Source: Hallerella sp964587155 (GTDB taxonomy: Bacteria; Fibrobacterota; Fibrobacteria; Fibrobacterales; Fibrobacteraceae). Taken from it: a stretch of 8,823 bases of DNA. Below the pieces are notes generated by a model. That model did not search any database. It was not told the origin of the DNA and worked only from the letters and a program-made list of their open reading frames with translations. This document shows, in pieces, positions 1-5,945 of this stretch. Made by a program: the position numbers and the translations under genes. How positions within the stretch are numbered: position 1 is the first letter of the stretch; every line of letters starts with the position of its first letter. The stretch spans positions 1-8,823 of the forward strand of contig CAZPKF010000032.1 in assembly GCA_964587155.1 (NCBI GenBank), written 5' to 3'.

Positions 1-215
1 GCACGGACGATTTCGGCTTTTCCGCTCTCCCGGCGGGTTTCCGCGATGGCTCTGGCAGCTTCACCAACGCTGGTTGGCGGAACCGCTTTCAGAGCGCTAC
101 GGAAAGGAATAGCGTCGAGAGCTACTCCAGTAACTTGAGTAGGGGTGACGCTCAATTTCGTCTGACCTATGGTAATAAGAATTACTCAAACCCCGTCCGT
201 TGCCTCAAGGACTAA
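1..215 (+). CDS. FISUMP-domain protein, C-terminal end only (5' truncated by window)
   Basis: The frame whose codons start at base 3 is open from the window edge to the TAA at 213-215 and gives 70 residues. They match the C-terminal third of a FISUMP domain: TDDFGFSALPAGFRD near the start and the closing NPVRCLKD, the same end as both domains of the next gene. The role of FISUMP proteins is not established; in Fibrobacter they form a large family of surface or secreted lipoproteins. Where the neighbouring domains read FWTS(T/V)E, this copy reads FQSATE, so the tryptophan is lost. No signal peptide or linker can be judged because the 5' part lies outside. No hairpin terminator is visible in the 61 bases before the next gene, so the two may share a transcript. 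Confidence 0.85.
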   Translation, partial: TDDFGFSALPAGFRDGSGSFTNAGWRNRFQSATERNSVESYSSNLSRGDAQFRLTYGNKNYSNPVRCLKD

Positions 216-276
216 AGTCATATTGTTGAACTTTACACAGTCCACATAATTCAATAACCCTCTTATAGGAAAAACT

Positions 277-1617
277 ATGAACAAAAAAAGAAGCTCACTC
301 GTCATTTTGGCTTTAGCATTTGTCGTAAGTTGCAGCGACTCGGACGGAAGTTCTAGTAATCCAAACATTGCAGACGGCGACTTAGACGAAATGTCAAGTT
401 CTTCCGTTGATGTTGACAACAAGAATAGTTCTGGTACCGTTTCCAGCTCTTCTGCCAAAGTCGAAGGGAAAAGCAGTGCGGACGCAGCTTCTAGCTCTTC
501 TGCCAAAGCCGAAGGGAAAAGCAGTGCAGATGCAGCTTCCAGCTCTTCTGTCGATGACGGCAAGCAAACTTTCAAGGATGCGCGTGACGGCAAAACATAC
601 AAAATGATTCAAATCGGTTCGCAAACCTGGATGGCAGAGAACCTGAATTATGAAACGACCGGCAGCTCCTGCTGCGACAATGACGAATCCAACTGCGAAA
701 TGTATGGCAGGCTTTACACATGGGAAGTCTCCCAAACGGTCTGCCCCACCGGATGGCATTTACCAAACGATGCCGACTTCAAAACGCTGATTGATGCCGT
801 AGGCGGCGAAGAAATCGCTGGCACAAACCTCAAGTCGACAAACGGTTGGAAAGGCTACGAAAGCTTCAGTGCCATCACCGGCACGGACAATTTCGGATTT
901 TCAGCTCTTCCAGCGGGGACCAATTACGAAGGAGTGAAACAATCCACCATAGGCATTGTAACAGGCTTTTGGACTTCCGTAGAAAACAGTTTGAACAATG
1001 ACGAAGCATACGCTTTTGGCTTGTTTAGCTATGTAGAAAAAGCCATTCTCGGTGTTACATCTAAGAGCCTTCCTTTTTCTGTCCGTTGTCTCAAAGATTC
1101 CGATCCTCTCACGGATGCGCGCGATGGCCAAACATACAAAACGATTCAAATCGGAGACCAAGTTTGGATGGCACAGAACCTGAACTACGAAACGACCGAC
1201 AGTTACTGTTATGAAAATGAAAAATCCAATTGTGAAAAGTACGGCAGGCTTTACACATGGGAAGCCTCCCAAATGGTCTGCCCCACCGGATGGCATTTGC
1301 CAAGCGAGGCAGAATTCACAACTCTGATCGACGCCGTCGGTGGAAAAGCAGTTGCAGGCACAAAGCTCAAGTCAAATAGCGGTTGGGAGGAGAATTACAA
1401 CGGCACAGACGACTACGGTATTTCGGCTTTCCCTGCGGGCATGCGCAATGCCCTTGGCGAATTCAGTAACGTAGGTATCAATACGGATTTTTGGACATCT
1501 ACAGAAGTAGACGAGAATGATGCGCTCCGTCTGTATTTAGACATAAACTTTTCGAATACGGACCTATACGGTAACGACAAAAATATCGCCATTTCTGTCC
1601 GTTGCCTCAAGGACTAA
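277..1617 (+). CDS. Lipoprotein with two tandem FISUMP domains
   Basis: A 446-residue predicted lipoprotein. Residues 1-18 are a short signal peptide (NKKR, then a hydrophobic stretch) ending in lipobox VVSC with Cys19 as the lipidated residue. Residues 20-98 are a serine-rich, acidic linker of the kind common in Fibrobacter exported proteins; it includes two copies of a 16-residue repeat (57-88). Two FISUMP domains follow, about 99-274 and 279-446, each with DARDG(K/Q)TYK, W-M-A-(E/Q)-N-L-N-Y, YGRLYTWE, VCPTGWHLP, a FGFSALPAG-like stretch, FWTS and a terminal SVRCLKD. Cysteines 132, 140, 156 and 271 of domain 1 correspond to 311, 319, 335 and 443 of domain 2, which suggests conserved disulfides outside the cytoplasm; Cys133 has no partner in domain 2. 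The start is supported by AGGA at 267-270, six bases upstream. A CATAAT at 245-250 could be a -10 box but no good -35 goes with it. Surface exposure is inference; no biochemical role is known to me. Confidence 0.9.
   Translation: MNKKRSSLVILALAFVVSCSDSDGSSSNPNIADGDLDEMSSSSVDVDNKNSSGTVSSSSAKVEGKSSADAASSSSAKAEGKSSADAASSSSVDDGKQTFKDARDGKTYKMIQIGSQTWMAENLNYETTGSSCCDNDESNCEMYGRLYTWEVSQTVCPTGWHLPNDADFKTLIDAVGGEEIAGTNLKSTNGWKGYESFSAITGTDNFGFSALPAGTNYEGVKQSTIGIVTGFWTSVENSLNNDEAYAFGLFSYVEKAILGVTSKSLPFSVRCLKDSDPLTDARDGQTYKTIQIGDQVWMAQNLNYETTDSYCYENEKSNCEKYGRLYTWEASQMVCPTGWHLPSEAEFTTLIDAVGGKAVAGTKLKSNSGWEENYNGTDDYGISAFPAGMRNALGEFSNVGINTDFWTSTEVDENDALRLYLDINFSNTDLYGNDKNIAISVRCLKD
445..549 (+). repeat. 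48-bp tandem repeat in the serine-rich linker (2 units plus 9 bp)
   Basis: Units at 445-492 and 493-540 differ at only a few bases, and the first 9 bases of the unit recur at 541-549. Each unit is 16 codons encoding SSSAK(V/A)EGKSSADAAS, so gain or loss of a unit keeps the frame. It lies between the lipidated cysteine and the first FISUMP domain, where it would set the distance of the domains from the membrane. Confidence 0.92.
577..1614 (+). repeat. Direct repeat of the FISUMP coding unit (period 537 bp at the 5' ends)
   Basis: The unit starting at 577 (GATGCGCGTGACGGC) recurs at 1114 (GATGCGCGCGATGGC), exactly 179 codons later. Similarity is strongest over the first roughly 200 bases, for example the identical GGCAGGCTTTACACATGG stretch in both, and again at the ends (1081-1098 and 1597-1614). 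The second unit is seven codons shorter overall because of changes in its latter half. This points to internal duplication followed by divergence of the C-terminal half. Confidence 0.85.
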
Positions 1618-1753
1618 AATCAGAATTTATAATGCATAATTCGAAATTTGGAATGCGGACGGCAAGGCTTTTGGGTAAAAAAGAATTCCGTTCCATGCCA
1701 ACTTGAACCGAGGCGCGCTTTTTAATCTAACTCAGACGAAAAAACGCCCACAC

Positions 1754-1786
1754 AGCAAAAGCCCCGAAACATTCGGGGCTTTTGCT
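1754..1786. terminator. Bidirectional intrinsic terminator between convergent genes
   Basis: A perfect 15-bp stem (1754-1768 with 1772-1786) around a 3-base loop. The core GCCCCGAA/TTCGGGGC is GC-rich and is flanked by AAAA on one side and TTTT on the other, so each strand reads a GC stem followed by a U tract. It sits 137 bases after the FISUMP stop and 30 bases after the GH26 stop and can end transcripts from both. The remaining intergenic bases 1618-1753 hold no gene or other structure that I can support. Confidence 0.85.
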
Positions 1787-1815
1787 ATTCATTATTCAAA
1801 CAACAGGTTTATCGT

Positions 1816-3747
1816 CTAGCGAAGGCGAATCGCTTTTGCCGAAGAAAATCCCGCTCCATGGATGCGGACAATGTAATTGCCTCCGGCGAGGGACGAAAGG
1901 TCAAACTGATGCGATCCCGCTTGCAAAGCTCCATCGGCGAAAGTCTTTACCCGATGGCCCGTTACGTCAAACAAAGCGATACTTGCACGACCAGCTTTCG
2001 AAAGCGTCACCGACAAGTTGCGGCCAAAAATTCCCATTTCCACCGCAGATGTCCCTGCAATAGAGGGCTGAATACCGGCGCTTCCCTTGCCGACAATTTC
2101 CGCCTGCAATTTCGTCGCCTGCTCCACAGTTATTTTTTCTGAAACCTTTTCAAAATCATGAATCACTTCGCCATCGGCCTTGACATCATCGAAATAGACT
2201 TTTCCGTTAAAGCTTTCGCTGAAAATTTCGATGTAAATTTTGGAAATGTTGCTCATGAATTCCGAATAATCCGCACCCGTCAAAACCGTCTGATCCTTTG
2301 CCGTTGTGGAAAGGTCAAAGGTGCAACTGGTAGAATCTCCAGCATTGACCCAGCAACCTTCGGGCTGCGCCCAACCATAGCCTGTGGACTGATTGCCGAG
2401 GAATGCAACGGTAAACCATATTCCCGACATTGTGTTCGCATTGAACACATTCAACGTAATGGAGCTTTTCGAAGAAAGGTCTATCGCACTTCCCGTTTTG
2501 ATGACGACATTTCCCTTGGCGGAATCCCCTGAAAGGGTCGTCATCAGCCAACCATTCGTCGCCAAATCTCCCGGTTTGATTTCATCCGTGACACGGGCCG
2601 TATCCAAATCGCCGAGCTTGTAATTAGGAGTGCAGGGCGCTTCGGAAGTTGTCGCAATTGTGAACTTATCCCAACCCGGCATTTCGTCCAGTGTGATGAC
2701 ACACGCATCTTCCATGTTCGCTTTCCAAACGGTTTTCGCAGTCTGATCGAGGAATTTTCCATCCCAAGTCTGATACCACGGCATCCACCACGACCAAACG
2801 ACTCCCGCATCCTTATTCGATGAAAAATCGGGGATAGGTCCGTTTTCTGAAACGGCAAAGATTTTATCCGTTCCATACTTTTGCTTCAGCGTTTGATAGC
2901 CGGACACAAATTTCGTCGTGTAATCCCAAGCTTCGTAAATGTCCAAGCTGATGACATCATATTTGGCTGCTCCCGGATTCCAATCCGTATCCGTCGCATA
3001 TTGCGGATTCCAAACCCAAATTAGGTTCTTCACGCCCTTGACATTCACCATTTCATCGTAAATCAAATTGTAAAGCGCCTGGAAAGCCGCACCACCGCGT
3101 GCGCCCCACCAAAACCACTTGCCGCTCGCTTCATGAACTGGACGGAAAATAGCTGCGACACCTTCATCCTGCAATTTCAAGAAATGGACGGCGATTTCAT
3201 CGATATCTTCCACAATTTGCTTGTAAGTTGTCGAATTCTTGTCCCATTCACAAGATTCCGTACAAGCCGGCGTTACGAAACCCTCGGTAAAATCAAAGCT
3301 CGTATATTCTGCTGAATTGCCGGATTGCGTATAAAACGCATCTACCAAATGGCTGGGATCTTTCCAGTGCCAGGTAAATGCCGGAATGCCGCCTTGATTC
3401 CACAAGCTCTTGGCAGCAGCAACGACATTTTCCGTGTAGCTGATATACCACGCATCCGTTGCTTTCACTCCGTTCGCGAAAAGGAAATCGAAGCCGACCA
3501 ACGCCGGCAGTTTTCCCGTACGGACAAGCATCGAATCCATATCCGGCATTTCTGAGACATTTGAAGATGTCGCATTACCAATCATCATGCCGGAAATCGT
3601 CTTCGCTCCGTAATTCGCCGCTAAAAAGCTATACAGTTTTTTGGCACTTTCCGTTGCCCCCGAAGTAACCGGGCTAAAACTGATGGCCGCTTGAGATGCC
3701 ACAAACGCAATCCCCGTTACAGCGAGCATTTTTCCTATAAAATTCAT
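1816..3747 (-). CDS. Secreted GH26 glycanase, probably endo-beta-1,4-mannanase, with C-terminal sorting tail
   Basis: A 643-residue exported enzyme. Residues 1 to about 20 form a Sec signal peptide with probable cleavage after SQA. The catalytic domain, about 29-345, shows GH26 hallmarks: GFDFLF (85-90), TWHW (125-128), RPVHE with acid/base Glu206 followed by WFWWG (211-215), and VSENG with nucleophile Glu301. GH26 enzymes are mostly beta-mannanases acting on mannan or glucomannan with retention of configuration; another beta-glycan cannot be excluded. Residues about 376-532 look like a beta-sandwich, with exposed-type tryptophans (400, 444, 459, 466), a likely Cys465-Cys475 pair and VYFDDV (517-522); a carbohydrate-binding role is inferred and I cannot name the family. 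A linker (534-570) leads to a basic tail (573-643; ALFDVTGHRVKTF, LAGGNYIVRI) resembling the Por/type IX sorting domain and the basic terminal domain of Fibrobacter polysaccharidases. AAAGGAG (3754-3760), six bases from the ATG, supports the start. Confidence 0.93.
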   Translation of the reverse strand: MNFIGKMLAVTGIAFVASQAAISFSPVTSGATESAKKLYSFLAANYGAKTISGMMIGNATSSNVSEMPDMDSMLVRTGKLPALVGFDFLFANGVKATDAWYISYTENVVAAAKSLWNQGGIPAFTWHWKDPSHLVDAFYTQSGNSAEYTSFDFTEGFVTPACTESCEWDKNSTTYKQIVEDIDEIAVHFLKLQDEGVAAIFRPVHEASGKWFWWGARGGAAFQALYNLIYDEMVNVKGVKNLIWVWNPQYATDTDWNPGAAKYDVISLDIYEAWDYTTKFVSGYQTLKQKYGTDKIFAVSENGPIPDFSSNKDAGVVWSWWMPWYQTWDGKFLDQTAKTVWKANMEDACVITLDEMPGWDKFTIATTSEAPCTPNYKLGDLDTARVTDEIKPGDLATNGWLMTTLSGDSAKGNVVIKTGSAIDLSSKSSITLNVFNANTMSGIWFTVAFLGNQSTGYGWAQPEGCWVNAGDSTSCTFDLSTTAKDQTVLTGADYSEFMSNISKIYIEIFSESFNGKVYFDDVKADGEVIHDFEKVSEKITVEQATKLQAEIVGKGSAGIQPSIAGTSAVEMGIFGRNLSVTLSKAGRASIALFDVTGHRVKTFADGALQAGSHQFDLSSLAGGNYIVRIHGAGFSSAKAIRLR

Positions 3748-3864
3748 AACACACTCCTTTTGTGAATATGAAAAAAGATAACTTATTTGCTAAATCCAAA
3801 AGCCCTATTTTACAGCAGCTTTGCATTTTTCGGAGAACCGCGATAAAAAGTTTTTACAAAGCAC

Positions 3865-3890
3865 AAACGCACTTTCAAGAAAGTGCGTTT
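3865..3890 (-). terminator. Probable terminator after ychF
   Basis: An 11-bp perfect stem (AAACGCACTTT at 3865-3875 with its complement at 3880-3890) around a 4-base loop lies 41 bases beyond the ychF stop. On the minus strand it is followed by TTT, then a mixed GTGCTTTGT, so the U tract is weak; the hairpin itself is clear. It would separate the purL-lipoprotein-ychF transcript from the GH26 gene. The rest of 3748-3931 must hold the GH26 promoter. A TAAAAT at 3807-3812 (minus) could be its -10 box, but no matching -35 is visible. Confidence 0.6.
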
Positions 3891-3931
3891 TCAAAGTTCC
3901 CCTTTGGATTCGATAAAGAGATTGAAATTTC

Positions 3932-5035
3932 TTAAACGTTGAAAAGGTAATACATGATATCGCCGTCTTTCACCACGTAATCCTTGCCCTCGGTGCGAAC
4001 AACACCCGCTTCTTTTGCCGCATTCCACGAGCCATATTTGCGGAAGTCTTCAAACGCAAGTGTTTCCGCCCGAATGAATCCTTTTTCAAAATCGGAATGG
4101 ATGACTCCGGCGCATTGCGGAGCCTTGGAACCTTTTTCAAAAGTCCAGGCACGGCATTCCTTTTCTCCAGCGGTGAAAAACGTTTGCAAGCCCAAAATGC
4201 GATACCCTTCGCGAACGACAGAATCCAATCCGGACTCGTCCATGCCGTAATCTTTCAAGAGTTCTGCTTTGTCTTCCGGTTCCATCGTCGAAAGTTCTTC
4301 TTCGATTTTTCCGCTGATGACAACGACAGAAGTACCTTGCTTGGCAGCAAATTCCTTCAACTGGTCAACGTAGGCGTTTCCTTTCTTTTCCAAATCCTCT
4401 TCGCGGATATTGGCGCAATAAAAAAGAGGTTTCGCCGTGAGGAGTGCCAAATCCTGAACAATGGCATCTAACGCATCACCGTTTTTGCCGATAAATTCGC
4501 GTGCGCTGCGCCCGCTTTCCAAACCTTGCTTCAAAATTTCACAAGCTTCGACATTTTCTTTCGCCTTGGCGTTGCCCGTTCTCGCTGCCTTGTTTTCATT
4601 GTTCAAGCGTTTTTCAACGGAATCCAAATCTTTCAAAATTAGTTCCGTTTCAATAATGTCGATATCGCGGACCGGATCCACAGAACCCAACACGTGTGTA
4701 ATGTCGTCATCTTCAAAACAACGGACAACTTCCATGATGGCGTTGCATTCCCGGATATGCGTCAAAAACTGATTGCCTAAACCTTCGCCTTTGCTCGCCC
4801 CTTTGACAAGCCCCGCAATATCGACGAATTCCGTAACCGCGGGCACAATGGACTTTGGATGATAAACTTTGACTAATTCATCTAAGCGGCCATCGGGAAC
4901 ACTGACCATGCCCACATTCGGTTCTATTGTGCAAAAGGGATAGTTGGCAGCTTCCGCGCCCGCATTCGTAATGGCATTGAAAATTGTACTTTTACCGACA
5001 TTCGGAAGTCCGACAATACCACATTTCAAACTCAT
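3932..5035 (-). CDS. ychF: YchF, Obg-related redox-responsive ATPase
   Basis: The 367 residues match the usual YchF length (about 363) along the whole chain. The G domain has the P-loop GLPNVGKST (9-17), TIEPN (36-40) and DIAGLVKGASKGEGLGN (72-88). The G4 motif reads NIRE (209-212) in place of NKxD, which is the YchF-type change that goes with preference for ATP over GTP. A helical insertion (about 130-185) and the C-terminal TGS-like region follow, with RAWTF, APQCAGVIHSDFEKGFIRAE and the closing KDYVVKDGDIMYYLFNV. YchF is cytoplasmic, binds the large ribosomal subunit and has been linked to oxidative stress responses. Cys35, the cysteine tied to redox control in E. coli YchF, is present in PFCTIEPN. 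AAGGAG (5044-5049), eight bases before the ATG, supports the start. It is probably the last gene of a transcript from purL; the 73-base gap upstream shows no terminator in this direction. Confidence 0.97.
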   Translation of the reverse strand: MSLKCGIVGLPNVGKSTIFNAITNAGAEAANYPFCTIEPNVGMVSVPDGRLDELVKVYHPKSIVPAVTEFVDIAGLVKGASKGEGLGNQFLTHIRECNAIMEVVRCFEDDDITHVLGSVDPVRDIDIIETELILKDLDSVEKRLNNENKAARTGNAKAKENVEACEILKQGLESGRSAREFIGKNGDALDAIVQDLALLTAKPLFYCANIREEDLEKKGNAYVDQLKEFAAKQGTSVVVISGKIEEELSTMEPEDKAELLKDYGMDESGLDSVVREGYRILGLQTFFTAGEKECRAWTFEKGSKAPQCAGVIHSDFEKGFIRAETLAFEDFRKYGSWNAAKEAGVVRTEGKDYVVKDGDIMYYLFNV

Positions 5036-5108
5036 AAGGCTAACTCCTTGCTAAACGGATTTCAATTTAGCTTTTCCGAATGACGCATTCAAGTTTCCAA
5101 ACGGCCAT

Positions 5109-5942
5109 TCAATGATTTTCAATTGTTTCCGGATTTCGCGACAAGGCCTTTTCCAAGCGTTCGGCGAAAGGCTTTGCCCAAAAGCGTTCCGGAGGAACAC
5201 TTCCCGTTGTTTTCGCTTTGAATTCACTGTAAACGAGAAGTGCCAAACTACCGCGGCGGGCATCCCACAACGTCCAAAGGGACTTCCAGTAAAATCCACC
5301 GCTCCGGCCGAGCTTTGGCAATATTTCAACCTGCAGCCGCACAGGAATGCTGATATAGCGCACGTTGAATTTTTTATTCAACTGCCGGAGAATTTCTGCA
5401 AATGGCTCAGGAACAGGCCGGTCAAACGCTGAATAACCCACCGGAAAACAAGCGCGTTCTTCCCACGGAGAAAAATCGTTCAGACTTTTCGCATCGGCAA
5501 AATTCTGGCGCAACAGTTCTTGGAGAGTCTCAGCCAACCAGAGCGAGTCCCTTTCGGGAATCCACAATCCTTCGAGCATTTGTGCATGCTGCATTTTCGG
5601 GAAATGGATTTTAAGCAGGGAATCTTCGAATCCGGCCAAGTCAAAATCCAGGGCGTCTTCGCTAAAACTGTGGCAGATTTTAGCCCCTTCCGGGCATTCG
5701 GCGACAATTTCTTGAGTGGGAAACGAGCCCAAAACCGCTCCGGAATCCAATGAATTCCAAAAATCCGGGCGGATTTCGACAAAACCTTTTTCGTCGAAAA
5801 TTTCCAACTCCAGATTTCCGCGATTTCCGCAATCTGCGCATTTTGAATCTGTCGAAACATCATTGCGATTCCCGGCGCAAGCGGTCAAAAAAATGCCGCC
5901 GCATAACGCCAAAGTTTTCAGGAACCGCAAAAACAGTTTCAT
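5109..5942 (-). CDS. Hypothetical lipoprotein, translationally coupled to purL
   Basis: A 277-residue protein that I do not recognise as a named family. Residues 1-21 are a signal peptide (KLFLRFLK, then a hydrophobic run) ending in lipobox LTAC with Cys22. The mature part has a CxxC (Cys35, Cys38) close to the lipid anchor, then Cys83, Cys90 and Cys165. Predicted amphipathic helix segments lie around 133-150 and 179-191. The C-terminal part has strand-like stretches RYISIPVRLQVEIL (195-208) and GFYWKSLWTLWDARRGSLALL (216-236). The WDARRGSL hairpin recalls the D-x-x-x-G turn seen in CsgG/GNA1162/LpoB-like envelope lipoproteins, but this is only a weak resemblance. The ATG is three bases after the purL stop and in the same frame (TGA CGG ATG), with no good Shine-Dalgarno, so translation probably depends on ribosomes finishing purL. 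Its neighbours are cytosolic enzymes, so context gives no function. The gene appears intact. Confidence 0.85.
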   Translation of the reverse strand: MKLFLRFLKTLALCGGIFLTACAGNRNDVSTDSKCADCGNRGNLELEIFDEKGFVEIRPDFWNSLDSGAVLGSFPTQEIVAECPEGAKICHSFSEDALDFDLAGFEDSLLKIHFPKMQHAQMLEGLWIPERDSLWLAETLQELLRQNFADAKSLNDFSPWEERACFPVGYSAFDRPVPEPFAEILRQLNKKFNVRYISIPVRLQVEILPKLGRSGGFYWKSLWTLWDARRGSLALLVYSEFKAKTTGSVPPERFWAKPFAERLEKALSRNPETIENH

Positions 5943-5945
5943 CCG

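Noticed and set aside
223..250. Promoter for the FISUMP lipoprotein gene (TTGTTG, 16 bp, CATAAT)
   Set aside because: The -10 match is fair but the -35 has only three matching bases, and promoter consensus in this phylum is not certain to me.
186..602. Minus-strand frame with apparent repeats in the left part
   Set aside because: The repeats are the reverse image of the 48-bp serine-linker repeat of the plus-strand lipoprotein gene.
1621..1660. AT-rich near-palindrome (around ATGCAT) after the FISUMP stop
   Set aside because: Pairing is interrupted and short, there is no matching copy elsewhere in the window, and it may be chance in AT-rich spacer DNA.
3807..3835. Sigma-70-type promoter for the GH26 gene on the minus strand
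   Set aside because: TAAAAT could be a -10 box but the hexamer 17 bases upstream (CTCCGA) does not resemble a -35.
5050..5071. Inverted repeat GCTAAA/TTTAGC upstream of ychF as a terminator or regulatory hairpin
   Set aside because: Only six AT-rich base pairs with a 10-base loop; on the minus strand no U tract follows. Too weak to claim.
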